From Candidatus Obscuribacterales bacterium (lineage in GTDB: Bacteria > Cyanobacteriota > Vampirovibrionia > Obscuribacterales > Obscuribacteraceae): DNA of 64,000 nucleotides. Below are positions 44,954-54,305 of this stretch, piece after piece. Within the stretch, counting starts at the first letter, position 1. Each line of letters starts with the position of its first letter. The notes under the pieces are model-generated. The model was given only the letters and a program-made list of their open reading frames with translations, did not search any database and had not been told where the DNA came from. The position numbers were made by a program, and so were the translations under genes. The stretch lies in the NCBI GenBank assembly GCA_019637435.1, contig JAHBVO010000002.1:1217519-1281518 (forward strand), in the 5' to 3' direction.

Positions 44954-45181
44954 ATGTTTTTCAGATACAGAGAACTGAAGAAGCTTCTTTATGTCGGTCA
45001 AACCCTTTTGGGTGTTCTGTTCGTCGTCCTCGCGTGGTTTCAATTTGGCGCGTCAATGAACGCTGCGGAGGGCATCCTCAATTTTATTGTCGCGCTCACG
45101 CTGTTGGTGGCAGGTTTCCTTTGTATCTTGTTTGGACTGGATGCCTATTTACTTCGGGGAGAGGCTGATATCTGGTATTAG
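44954..45181 (+). CDS. Small membrane protein with two TM helices
   Basis: 75 residues with AGGAGG upstream. TM helices at about 12-32 and 40-62 and charged ends (YLLRGEADIWY). The strong start site and clear helices make it real. Function unknown. Confidence 0.65.
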   Translation: MFFRYRELKKLLYVGQTLLGVLFVVLAWFQFGASMNAAEGILNFIVALTLLVAGFLCILFGLDAYLLRGEADIWY

Positions 45182-45276
45182 CTAAGCGAAAAACATCCGG
45201 TTCTGCGAGCTTTGCGACAGGCGCTCAATAGTAACGTAGTAATATAGATCAGCGACCGTTTGTTTGGTGCTGAGAA

Positions 45277-46365
45277 ATGCGACGCGCGCTCCCCGTTTTT
45301 TTAATTGTCGGATCAGCTTTGATCTTGAGCGGTTGTGGTGGCAAGAAAGAAACAGCTGCCAGCGGTTCGCAGAAAAAGCATTCAGGTCATGAAGATGCCG
45401 AACTAGATCGCATCGTCTTTACTCCAAAGAAGCTTTCGTTCAAACAAGCAATAAAAAAATACGGAACCAAGTTGCGAAACTCTCCGCGAGAAGATTCCGT
45501 TATGTTGACCGAAGCGGGAAAGCTTGCCGCCGATGTCGGCGATAACGAAGCGGCTGAGATGATGCTCAGTGAGGCGATTTCGTTGAATGATAAAAACGCT
45601 ACCGCATATCATCTGCGGGGGCGGGTTAGATGTAACGCAATCTCGGGAAAAGACCAAGCCGCATTGGAAGATCTGAAGAAGGCTATCGCTCTCGGCTACC
45701 CAGGACCTGAACCGTACATCGTTCTAGCCCGACTGTACGACAGCAGTAAACAGCCCGATAAGGCAATCGAGAGTCTTACAACTGCAATGAAGCTTTCTCC
45801 CGATCTAAAAGACTTGTACAAAGCGCGAGCGGTTATTTATGTTTCAATCGGCGAAAAAGAAAAAGCATTGGCTGATTACAAACAGCTAGCCAAGCTGGAT
45901 CCGGAGAGTCTAGCTTGCTACTTTCAGCAAGGGCAAGTTTTAGAGTCCATGAAAAAGTATGATGAGGCATGTGCGGTTTACAAACATATGTTGACGCTTG
46001 ATGAGACTACAGCCAAAGTTCCATTAAAAGCGATTGCGTATAAAAGACTAGCGGCTTTGCGAGGAGAAAGCGGTCACCATAAGGAGGCGATCACGTATCT
46101 GACAGAGGCTGCTAAATTCGATGTGGAAGACGATGAGCCGCTTCGAATGCGCGGTTTAGAATACATGAAGATGAAAAACTATGATAAGGCCGTGGAAGAT
46201 TTCACTGAAGCGATTGAGACGGTGCCGGAATCAGGCAGTAATTTTCTCGCGCGTGCGGAAGCGTATGGCAAGCTCGGTAAATCTGAACTCGCTGCGAGGG
46301 ATCGGGCTGAGGCGAAGAAGCTGAATGAGGCTCCGGCAGAGCGACCTATGTTTGAGATGAAGTGA
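45277..46365 (+). CDS. TPR lipoprotein
   Basis: 362 residues. The lipobox is LSGC with Cys20, so it should be lipid-anchored. Residues 65-350 hold about seven TPR units (AIALGYPGPEPYIVLARLYDSS, DEACAVYKHML and similar). It probably serves as a periplasmic or outer-membrane scaffold. The DUF1254 gene follows 57 bases downstream with its own ribosome site. Confidence 0.85.
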   Translation: MRRALPVFLIVGSALILSGCGGKKETAASGSQKKHSGHEDAELDRIVFTPKKLSFKQAIKKYGTKLRNSPREDSVMLTEAGKLAADVGDNEAAEMMLSEAISLNDKNATAYHLRGRVRCNAISGKDQAALEDLKKAIALGYPGPEPYIVLARLYDSSKQPDKAIESLTTAMKLSPDLKDLYKARAVIYVSIGEKEKALADYKQLAKLDPESLACYFQQGQVLESMKKYDEACAVYKHMLTLDETTAKVPLKAIAYKRLAALRGESGHHKEAITYLTEAAKFDVEDDEPLRMRGLEYMKMKNYDKAVEDFTEAIETVPESGSNFLARAEAYGKLGKSELAARDRAEAKKLNEAPAERPMFEMK

Positions 46366-46421
46366 TATACTTCTTGCGGCGATCTTTCAATACCACTGCC
46401 ACCCAGTTCGGAGGTTGTTAT

Positions 46422-47774
46422 ATGGGCACTGGAACTGTTTCCGCATGCGCGATTTCGGCGGAGCAAGCTTACGATATTGGAGCGGAGTCTTTCTATTACT
46501 TCTATCCTCTAGTCCTTATGGAAGTCACACGTCGGCAGACGACTAACGCGCCCGCAGGGCAGCGACCTGGGTTTGGCCCTATGAATGCCTTCTCCCATAT
46601 TCGCGCCTACCCTGATGCGGATTTTAAAGCAGTTGTGCGACCGAACTTTGACACGCTGTACAGCTCTGGATGGCTGGACTTGACGCAAGAGCCAATGATT
46701 GTCTCCGTTGCTGATACGGCGGGGCGCTACTATTTGTTGCCAATGCTCGATATGTGGACTGATGTGTTTGCCGCCCCGGGCTGGAGGACGTCAGGAACCA
46801 GTGCGCAGCAAATAGCAGTTGTTCCCCCTGATTGGAGTGGCACGTTGCCGTCAGGTGTGCAGCGTGTTGACGCGACATCAGCCTACGTGTGGGTAATCGG
46901 GCGGATCAAGACCGACGGTCCCGATGACTATAAGGCCGTTCACGCGATTCAGGACTCGTTGACAGTAACTCCTCTCTCCGCTTGGGGCGGGCAGCCGAAG
47001 CCGATTGAGCACAAAATCGATTCCAGTATCGATATGAAAACGCCTCCGCTTGAGACGGTTAACGCGATGCCGCTCGATGAGTTTTTCAGCCTCGCAGGTG
47101 AGTTGTTGAAAGTTCACGCACCTCACAAAACCGACTGGTCATTGATTGCCAGATTACGCGGCCTAGGTCTTGAAGCCGGCAAATCCTTTGACCTCAAAAA
47201 GCTGGATGGAGCGCTGCTTAGCGAATTCTCTCGCGGTGCGCAAGACGCATTGAGGAATATGGGAGCCCTGGCAAAAACCACCGGGCGTCCCGTCAATGGT
47301 TGGGCGATGAATACCGACACAATGGGAGTGTACGGTAACTTTTACATGAAGCGAGCCATTGTTGCGCTCGTCGGCTTGGGCGCCAACCAGGTGGAAGATG
47401 CGATTTATCCTTTGAACTTTGCGGATGCTGATGGTCAGCCGCTTACCGGTGACAAGAAGTACGTTTTGCACTTCCCTGCGGATCAGATTCCTCCTGTGAA
47501 TGCGTTTTGGTCGTTAACGATGTACGACTCCAACGGTTTCCAGGTTGCGAACGTTCTCAATCGATTTGCCGTGAGTTCCTGGATGCCGCTCAAGAAGAAC
47601 GCGGACGGTTCCATCGACTTATACATTCAACATGAGTCGCCGGGAGCCGACCTCGAATCCAATTGGCTGCCCGGACCTGCCAGCGGTGAGTTGGGTGTCA
47701 CGATGCGCCTCTACGCTCCTCAGGGGCGCGCGCTTAACGGCAAGTGGAATCCGCCGCCAATACGCAAGGCTTAA
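46422..47774 (+). CDS. DUF1254/DUF1214 domain protein
   Basis: 450 residues from the ATG at 46422, with GGAGG upstream; the frame runs back to 46362. Residues 20-160 match DUF1254 (FYYFYPLVLMEVTRRQ, then RPNFDTLYSSGWLDL and YYLLPMLDMWTDVFAAPG). Residues 330-445 match DUF1214 (NFADADGQPL, PVNAFWSLTMYDSNGF, ending with a Pro-rich tail). The pair is widespread with unknown function. It has no signal peptide, although many relatives do. A strong terminator follows. Confidence 0.88.
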   Translation: MGTGTVSACAISAEQAYDIGAESFYYFYPLVLMEVTRRQTTNAPAGQRPGFGPMNAFSHIRAYPDADFKAVVRPNFDTLYSSGWLDLTQEPMIVSVADTAGRYYLLPMLDMWTDVFAAPGWRTSGTSAQQIAVVPPDWSGTLPSGVQRVDATSAYVWVIGRIKTDGPDDYKAVHAIQDSLTVTPLSAWGGQPKPIEHKIDSSIDMKTPPLETVNAMPLDEFFSLAGELLKVHAPHKTDWSLIARLRGLGLEAGKSFDLKKLDGALLSEFSRGAQDALRNMGALAKTTGRPVNGWAMNTDTMGVYGNFYMKRAIVALVGLGANQVEDAIYPLNFADADGQPLTGDKKYVLHFPADQIPPVNAFWSLTMYDSNGFQVANVLNRFAVSSWMPLKKNADGSIDLYIQHESPGADLESNWLPGPASGELGVTMRLYAPQGRALNGKWNPPPIRKA

Positions 47775-47795
47775 ATCAGGTTTTTGAAAACCGTG

Positions 47796-47831
47796 TCAGC
47801 CGGTGTCACCGTATCTGGTGGCACCGGCTGA
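47796..47831 (+). terminator. Strong rho-independent terminator
   Basis: A 15-bp stem (47796-47810 with 47817-47831) with one G-U pair around the loop GTATCT, followed by TTTGTATAAT. It ends the DUF1254/DUF1214 gene. Confidence 0.8.
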
Positions 47832-48011
47832 TTTGTATAATCGAAGTCTCGGGGATGAAGTTTCTGGGACGAAATTTTGGATTAAGAACTTTGGGTTTCT
47901 CAAGGAAACTTTGCTTTGGGTTTTATCGCGAAAAAATTTGCCGAAACCCTGGCGAATGGATCAAAATTCTTGAAGCTTGCGACGTTTTAAAGTAAGCACT
48001 ATGATGGGTTC

Positions 48012-48743
48012 ATGATATTCAAGAGAAAACAGCTGTCGCTAGCTATTGCTGCACTTGGGTGCTGTCTGCTCCTTTTTGCGGTTGGTCTTAGTTTCGGCAT
48101 GAAGGACCGAGATAACTCCGGACCGCTCATTGAGAAACGCATACGCGTTATCCCTCCGCGATACGGACATGATCCGGTCAGACCGGAAACAGTCGCGATG
48201 GCAAAAGACGTTCTGCTGAAATTGCCTCCAAAAGTTTATAACATGCTGCAAGAACAAGGTGCTTCAGTCAATCTGGCGCCGAATATCGAGGATAACTGGC
48301 CTGATTCCGGCGATGGTTTGAAACCGGGCGCGCCGCATATGACAATGGGCGAGGAGGGTGGTCGCTGCTACGGGCGCGATATCTGGCTGTACGAGGCGGA
48401 AAAAATTCGTGGGAGCAAAAAGCTGAAGCCGGCGCGCAGTGTATCTAAGATTCGGCAGGCAATGTACCAGATTATGGGTCATTGCATCAACGATTCAATG
48501 GGAGGCTTGACCAAGAATCCGAAGCTCAGAGAGCTCTACGATCAAGATTTCAATGCTCTGCCGGATGATATCAAAGAGAACTACAGTTCTGAAGATGAGA
48601 CCGCCGATCAATCGCGCGATATGACGTGTTCCGAGATCATCGGAGTATTGCTCGGAGGCAGACCATATTCGCATCAAGTCAATATTTTGGAGAACTTTCC
48701 GCTCACCACTGCTTATTACAAAAAGCGTTTAGAACTACGGTAA
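48012..48743 (+). CDS. Membrane-anchored protein, tandem paralogue 1 (weakly lethal-factor-like)
   Basis: 243 residues. A basic N-terminus and one TM helix (about 8-28) anchor it, with the rest outside. The soluble part resembles the ATLF (anthrax lethal-factor-like) peptidase family in layout: LPPKVYNML, a Gly-rich GRCYGRDIWLYEA segment, and MGHCINDSM where the zinc HExxH should be. The HE pair is absent, so it is probably not a protease. It is about 60% identical by eye to the next gene. ATLF relation is a guess from pattern. Confidence 0.7.
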   Translation: MIFKRKQLSLAIAALGCCLLLFAVGLSFGMKDRDNSGPLIEKRIRVIPPRYGHDPVRPETVAMAKDVLLKLPPKVYNMLQEQGASVNLAPNIEDNWPDSGDGLKPGAPHMTMGEEGGRCYGRDIWLYEAEKIRGSKKLKPARSVSKIRQAMYQIMGHCINDSMGGLTKNPKLRELYDQDFNALPDDIKENYSSEDETADQSRDMTCSEIIGVLLGGRPYSHQVNILENFPLTTAYYKKRLELR

Positions 48744-48787
48744 ATTGTTGCATCGTATATGGTGTCAACTACAAAGGATGTGCTCGC

Positions 48788-49513
48788 ATGATCTTGAGAA
48801 AGAAACAACTTACGCTCGCGATTGCTGCAATTGGTTGCTGTCTGGTTCTATTCATGTTTGGGCTGGGTTTTGGCCTGAAAGATCCGCCGAACAAGGGACC
48901 TTTGATAAACGAGCGCATTCGAGTTATCGCTCCGAAGTTCGGGCATGCTCCGGTCCGAGCCGAGACTGTTGCGACGGCAAAAGACGTCCTCGAAAAACTG
49001 CCGCCTAAGGTTTATAACCTTCTTGAGCAGGGCGGTGCTTCTATCAATCTAGCGCCTAACATAGAGGACAATTGGCCGGGATCTGGTGATGGATTGAGAC
49101 CTGGCGACCTCGACATGACAATGGGTGAGGAAGGGGGACGCTGTTACGGACGCGATGTTTGGGTTTATGAAGCAAAGAAGGTTCGCGGCAGCGAAGAACT
49201 CAAACGTCCTCGGTCCCAAGAAACGATCCGTGGGACATTGTGTCAGATTCTCGGTCATGCGATCAATGATTGCATGGGTGTGATGACCAAGAACGATGAG
49301 CTTACACGTTTGTACAATGAAGATCTCGACAATATCCCGGCGAGCAAAGAAGATGAATACGTCGAGGAATTGAATAGAAACCATGACACGCGTGCGCTTG
49401 GTTGTTCGTCAATTATCGGAGTCCTCATTGGAGGACCGGATTGGCATGATGGGTTGCTGAAGGACTTCCCGAGGACGACTGCTTATCTAAAAAAGCGGTT
49501 GGAGATTCGATGA
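48788..49513 (+). CDS. Membrane-anchored protein, tandem paralogue 2
   Basis: 241 residues from the ATG at 48788, with AAGGAT upstream; the frame continues back to 48626 inside its neighbour. The same plan as paralogue 1: TM helix, LPPKVYNLL, GRCYGRDVWVYEA, LGHAINDCM, and the end TTAYLKKRLEIR. The two are the product of a local duplication, separated by 44 bases, and both lack the HE of a zinc protease. Confidence 0.7.
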   Translation: MILRKKQLTLAIAAIGCCLVLFMFGLGFGLKDPPNKGPLINERIRVIAPKFGHAPVRAETVATAKDVLEKLPPKVYNLLEQGGASINLAPNIEDNWPGSGDGLRPGDLDMTMGEEGGRCYGRDVWVYEAKKVRGSEELKRPRSQETIRGTLCQILGHAINDCMGVMTKNDELTRLYNEDLDNIPASKEDEYVEELNRNHDTRALGCSSIIGVLIGGPDWHDGLLKDFPRTTAYLKKRLEIR

Positions 49514-49521
49514 TTTGTCTG

Positions 49522-51069
49522 CTATGTTGCCCACGCGTCCAGGCGCTTCAGCTCATCATTGAGGTTCAATTCGTTTAAAATAAACCGATACTCGCCGACG
49601 GCTTCGGGGGCCATGGTGCCGTTTCTTATCTGGGAATAGTTGTATCGCATCCAGAACTTCATGGCTTCGCGGTAGCGTTCAAGAGCCTTGAGATAATTGG
49701 TTTTTGCCTTCGACTTTTCGCCAGCATTCTGCGCTCGCTTAGCGATTTCCAGATAACATTTGCCGACATGCTGAATATTTTCGGTGAGCAGGGTTTCGTC
49801 GCGCAACTGCTGTGCCGCGTCTTTCGATTTCTTATCCGCATCAACTCGTTCTCTGTAAGTTGCGATGCCGAACTCGAGAAGCGGAGCGGCTTTCTCGAAT
49901 TCGCCTTTCATGAAATATTGATATGACTTTGCGTCCAGACTCGTCGCTTCTGAGAATGAATCGCTAGTCTGATTATTCAGTCGAGTGTAGAGCTTGAGTC
50001 CTTCGCTCAGGAACGCTCCTGACACGCCCATAATCACGGCAATAATGGCGGCAATTATGAAGGCTCTTCTGGTAGGGACACGCTTCTCCGCGAATCGCTT
50101 TCTCAGCCTTGCGCTTGGCGGTTTTCGATTAGCGATATTCTCCAGATCTCGTTTTAGATCATAAATTTTCTGATATCGATCTGCCGGATCTTTTTCAAGG
50201 CACTTTTGAATGACAGCGTCGAAGACTTTTAAATGCGGGAAGTTGGGAAGGCGCGTCGATACCAATGGCGGCTCGTAGTTCATATGCTTCAAGATTATTT
50301 TGACTGGATTATCTTCCGCAAAGGGTTGGATTCCTGTCAGCGCCTCATACATGACACAACCGAGCGCGTAGATGTCTGAGCGGGCGTCCTGTGGATTGTT
50401 CTGGCACTGCTCAGGCGACATGTAGAGCGGGCTTCCGAAGACGTCTCCGGTTTGCGTCAGATTCGTTTTGCTAAAATCGGCGCCTTCGCTCGGCAAAACC
50501 TTGGCGATTCCGAAGTCTAGAAGACGAACGCACTCTTCTCCGGATTCGGTCTTCTTGAGCATGATGTTGCTTGGTTTAAGATCGCGGTGAATAACGTTGG
50601 ACTTGTGTGCGTAGTCGAGAGCGGTGCACGCTTGAATAAAAACATTCAGGGCGCGCTCGAAACCCAGCGGACCGCTGCTTTTAAGCGAATCAGACAAACT
50701 GACTCCGTCGATGAAATCCATGAGCATGTACGGCACGTTTGCTTCGGAACGACCGCCGCCGTACACATGCACCAAGTTCTCGTGAGATAGATTCGAAGCC
50801 GCCCTAATCTCTTGCTCAAAACGTTTTACAGCTTGTGCATTTTCTGCCAATTCCTGACGAATTACTTTGGCGGCAAGAAAGCATGCAAGGTCTTTATCAT
50901 AGATTTTGTAAACCGCGCCCATTCCCCCGCGACCGAGACACTCGTGGACTTCATAACGAGCGCCAAGGTCAGGTAGCCCGTCAAACGACGAATCGCTAAG
51001 ACCGCCTTCCGGCGAACTCGGTGTGGTCTTCAGAACGACCTTTTCCTTTTCCGTTTGATAATCCGACAA
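49522..51069 (-). CDS. Ser/Thr protein kinase with TM helix and helical sensor domain
   Basis: 515 residues from a TTG at 51069 with AAAGGG upstream. The kinase domain (about 35-305) is complete: LGRGGMGAVYK, AAKVI (Lys), HRDLKPSN, DFGIAK and SPLYMSPEQ. One TM helix (about 340-360) and an extracytoplasmic TPR-like helical domain follow. It phosphorylates Ser/Thr in response to an outside signal. It stands convergent with the tandem paralogues at 48012-49513. Confidence 0.93.
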   Translation of the reverse strand: MSDYQTEKEKVVLKTTPSSPEGGLSDSSFDGLPDLGARYEVHECLGRGGMGAVYKIYDKDLACFLAAKVIRQELAENAQAVKRFEQEIRAASNLSHENLVHVYGGGRSEANVPYMLMDFIDGVSLSDSLKSSGPLGFERALNVFIQACTALDYAHKSNVIHRDLKPSNIMLKKTESGEECVRLLDFGIAKVLPSEGADFSKTNLTQTGDVFGSPLYMSPEQCQNNPQDARSDIYALGCVMYEALTGIQPFAEDNPVKIILKHMNYEPPLVSTRLPNFPHLKVFDAVIQKCLEKDPADRYQKIYDLKRDLENIANRKPPSARLRKRFAEKRVPTRRAFIIAAIIAVIMGVSGAFLSEGLKLYTRLNNQTSDSFSEATSLDAKSYQYFMKGEFEKAAPLLEFGIATYRERVDADKKSKDAAQQLRDETLLTENIQHVGKCYLEIAKRAQNAGEKSKAKTNYLKALERYREAMKFWMRYNYSQIRNGTMAPEAVGEYRFILNELNLNDELKRLDAWAT

Positions 51070-51229
51070 TGGGCAAACCCTTTAGCTCTTTCTATGTTCT
51101 TCCCGTTTTAAGGTATTCAAAGCCGAGCATCGACGTGACTACTCTTGTACTTTATTTGGTTGCTCTGAGGACTTTTTGAAAACGTAAGCGCTTAGAGGGT
51201 TCAGCGAAATTTCAGCGGATAGTTTTGGG

Positions 51230-52237
51230 TTAATTCGCGAAGAACAGGAGCGCGCAAGAGGCGCAATAGACAAGGCAAATCGCAATCGCATCGCCGGCGA
51301 GGAACCAGAATTTTTTTTCTGAACGGTACGTAAGCCCGATCACAACGATTGCCAGGGCTATGCTTGCAAACAGAGCTGTCGCGGAGTTCGTGAGTGATAC
51401 GCTGCGCAGAAGTGGTGCCTTCGTGTAGCATGCATCTATGATCGAAAGAATTCCGATGTTAAACAGGTTGCTTCCTAGTAAATTGCCGACTGCCATATCG
51501 AAAGCACCCATGCGAGCGGCTGCAATCGACACAGTAATTTCCGGCAAAGATGTAGTTATGGCTATGAATGATGTGCCGATAAAGCTCTCACCCATGCCGG
51601 TTTGAGCCGCTATCTGCTCGCCGATGCCAGGGAGATAGCATGCCGCAACCACGATGAGAAGAGAATTTAGCAAGAACATGCCCAAAATGTATGTCAAACT
51701 TTTTTGAGTGTTAGCGGTCGCTTCGACTACCTCTTCCACGAATTCCGAGAGTCGGCCCTTCTCGTAGTCATAGATGAGTCGCATCGCAAGCAAATAGATT
51801 AGTACGAAAAGAATGCTCGCAGGATCAAGGGAATTTAGGGCGGTAATGGCTGGAAAGTGTTTTCCAAAAACAATGTCGATTGACACCAATGAAAGCAGAA
51901 TTATCCCAAAACCGCACGAGATCATGTGTCCCTGATGCACCATATGCGATACCGGGCGGTGTCTGGAAAGCAGATCTAAGATGGCGATCACCATCATGTT
52001 GAACATGCAACTACCAATGGTGCCACTTACTGCCATGTCGGGAAGATCGTTCAGGGTGACCGAGCTAACTCCGGTGATGAGTTCCGGCAGTGAGGTGACT
52101 GTTGCAAGTAGAACTAGTCCGATCCAGTTCTTGCCAAGTCCTGTTTTCTCGGCAATTGCGTCCCCATAGATGCTCAGCCTACTGCCTGCGTAAAGAATTA
52201 CGCCCGCGCAAAGTGTAAATTGGATCCAGATATTCAT
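51230..52237 (-). CDS. Calcium/cation antiporter (CaCA family, YrbG-like)
   Basis: 335 residues from the ATG at 52237, with AAGGGA upstream. About ten TM helices in two homologous halves. Each half has the ion-binding alpha repeat, VLLATVTSLPELITG and TSFIAITTSLPEITVS. It exchanges calcium or another cation for sodium or protons across the inner membrane. It is followed by an antisense gap and the kinase gene on the same strand. Confidence 0.92.
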   Translation of the reverse strand: MNIWIQFTLCAGVILYAGSRLSIYGDAIAEKTGLGKNWIGLVLLATVTSLPELITGVSSVTLNDLPDMAVSGTIGSCMFNMMVIAILDLLSRHRPVSHMVHQGHMISCGFGIILLSLVSIDIVFGKHFPAITALNSLDPASILFVLIYLLAMRLIYDYEKGRLSEFVEEVVEATANTQKSLTYILGMFLLNSLLIVVAACYLPGIGEQIAAQTGMGESFIGTSFIAITTSLPEITVSIAAARMGAFDMAVGNLLGSNLFNIGILSIIDACYTKAPLLRSVSLTNSATALFASIALAIVVIGLTYRSEKKFWFLAGDAIAICLVYCASCALLFFAN

Positions 52238-52391
52238 CAACGAAAGATTCCCTTCGGGATTTGCGATGATCGCAAAAGTACTGTTTCAGAATGGTTTCAC
52301 TGAGCAGTCCTGCGCGATGTTTATCGCCATAAAGATAACTCCTTTGACAACATTCGGCTCGACATTTAATAGAAGAAAAACGGATTCGACC

Positions 52392-53792
52392 TTACCGTCC
52401 GGTGTTGGCGCCAGATTGATTATCTGTCGGCTGCGGCAGCTGTTTCACTGCTTGTTGTTGTTGTTGTTCCTGCTGCAACTGCTTCGGTTGCTGTTGCTGC
52501 TGGACTTGAGGCTGCTCCGTTGAGTCTGGACCCGAGGGCGTCTGCTGTTCTGCTGGTCTCGAATTTCCTGCGGAAGAGTTCTCCGTAGTAGGTTCAGTTT
52601 CTGCTGACGTTGTTTGATCGGGCTCTACAGGTGAATTGCCGCTGTTTTGATTATCAGTTTGCTCGGGTGGGATTGAATGCTCCACAGTAGTCGCATTTCC
52701 ATCGGTCGCAGAGACCTCTGATTGAATTTGAGTAACAGGAATTATTTTCAGTTTGAACTCGATCGGTATGTTCAGTTCCTTTACCAGAAATTCTCGAACA
52801 AGAGTGACCTGGCGCTGTGTAATTGGTTGCTCCGGTGCCATCACAGTTGCGGACACTATCATTGGCTCCCTAAAACGCTCGACTTTTACAGAATCAAGTT
52901 GGACATCCTTGAACGTCAGGGTTTTCTCCTTGAGAATGTATTTGATATTTGCGCTTATCTGGTTTTCAACGACCAGTTCGCGCATACTAAATCCAAGTGG
53001 AATAATAAGAACCAGACTTACGAAGGCTGACAACGCTAAGCCCTTAGTCGCCTGATGCAGTGGTGTGTATCCGAGCAAGAGAAAAACGATTGCTCCGGCA
53101 ACTGTGATCCCGACAAGGTTTGTTGCATATAGCAGTAACGCTCCGAATGATACTGTTATAGCACCGAATGCGATACCAATTCCTACGACACTTAGCGGAG
53201 GGACAAGAGCCACAGATATTGCGACTCCTGCAAGTGAGTCGCTCAACTTTTCGTTGGTTTGGCAATAAGCACCGATCGCACCTGCTGCGATGGCGACTCC
53301 CATGTCGAGCAAGGTCGGATGCGTTCTGCTCAATATCTCGGGAGTCAGCTCCAGTGACCGAAAGATGAGACCAAGAATTGCCGACAAAATCACACCCAGG
53401 ATAGTTCCAACCGCAAGAGTGATCACGGCGCGAGCGATAAGGCGGCTATCTCCCGTCAGGGTCCCTAGCGACAGACCAACCAGCGGTCGCATCAAAGGCG
53501 CGATGATCATGGCGCCGATTATCACGGCTGGACTGTTTTGAAACAAACCGAGGGTAGCAATTACTGTAGACGCCGACAGGAGCATCAGAAACGAGGTGGT
53601 CAACCGGCTCAAATCTTCCAGGCGACGCTGTAGCGACGAGAGACCAGGTTCTGATACGTGTCTGAAGAAAGGTGGCATTTCGGTTCCAGTAGCGGGCGGG
53701 CTTAATAGGCGTGATATCCAGTTGTTCGGCCTTCGGCATTCTTCTGCGCTCTTTCGTTTGGTTTCGACCGACGAGCGACTGCTCTCTTTCAA
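52392..53792 (-). CDS. DUF389 membrane protein with Gln-rich tail
   Basis: 466 residues from a TTG at 53792 with GAGGAAGG. DUF389 (TIGR00341-like) membrane region, residues 60-270, with PAVIIGAMIIAPLMRPLVGLSLG and the VALVPPLSVVGIG helix, about six TM helices. A soluble domain follows, then 110 residues of Pro/Thr/Ser and Gln with (CAA/CAG)-rich DNA at 52440-52510. Function unknown. The Gln tail is an addition not usual in the family and may be length-variable. Confidence 0.85.
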   Translation of the reverse strand: MKESSRSSVETKRKSAEECRRPNNWISRLLSPPATGTEMPPFFRHVSEPGLSSLQRRLEDLSRLTTSFLMLLSASTVIATLGLFQNSPAVIIGAMIIAPLMRPLVGLSLGTLTGDSRLIARAVITLAVGTILGVILSAILGLIFRSLELTPEILSRTHPTLLDMGVAIAAGAIGAYCQTNEKLSDSLAGVAISVALVPPLSVVGIGIAFGAITVSFGALLLYATNLVGITVAGAIVFLLLGYTPLHQATKGLALSAFVSLVLIIPLGFSMRELVVENQISANIKYILKEKTLTFKDVQLDSVKVERFREPMIVSATVMAPEQPITQRQVTLVREFLVKELNIPIEFKLKIIPVTQIQSEVSATDGNATTVEHSIPPEQTDNQNSGNSPVEPDQTTSAETEPTTENSSAGNSRPAEQQTPSGPDSTEQPQVQQQQQPKQLQQEQQQQQAVKQLPQPTDNQSGANTGR

Positions 53793-54218
53793 GGACCTTC
53801 CTCAGGTCTACTGTTCTCGCCAGGGTATTGTTTTTTTGCTTCAGGAGGTCTCAGATGCTTTAACTCCTTGCGCCTGAAGATTTCGAGTAAGGTTACCTCA
53901 TTTAGACATTTACAAGCAAGGTGGACTAAATCGATTCCGTTGATTCCGTTACACCACTAAGCGAATTCCGCTCCCAGGCAACCTTCGTGAAGAGAGCGGT
54001 TTCTTGTTTGTTCAACACCGTTACTTGCTGACTAAAAAGACGGCACCGCAGGTAGTGGCGACTGTTTGCTTTGCATGCAAAATGTGGCACCGTTGGCGGT
54101 TTTTGTGCTATAATGGAGATAGAGGAGAAAAGTCTTTCGCTCCGCGAGTTTCGCTTGCGGACAAAACTCGCATTGGAGGTGAGTAACGCGGAACGGGCTG
54201 CATACTGAAGGAGGCGAG

Positions 54219-54269
54219 ATGCTGGTTAACGAAAAAATGATGAGCTTGCAAGACTTGCTGGTGGTGTAG
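54219..54269 (+). CDS. Possible 16-residue leader peptide
   Basis: The short frame MLVNEKMMSLQDLLVV has AAGGAGG 5 bases upstream of its ATG. It lies inside the candidate small RNA. With no downstream gene on the strand a leader role is unclear; it may be chance. Confidence 0.25.
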   Translation: MLVNEKMMSLQDLLVV

Positions 54270-54305
54270 TTCTCGGGTAACGCACCGACATAAATTGAGA
54301 GGGAT

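Noticed and set aside
54110..54200. Sequence resembling parts of 16S rRNA (GGTGAGTAACGCG) and the start of RNase P RNA (GAGGA-AAAGTC)
   Set aside because: Only short matches; the unit is about 230 bases and lacks the other conserved blocks of either RNA.
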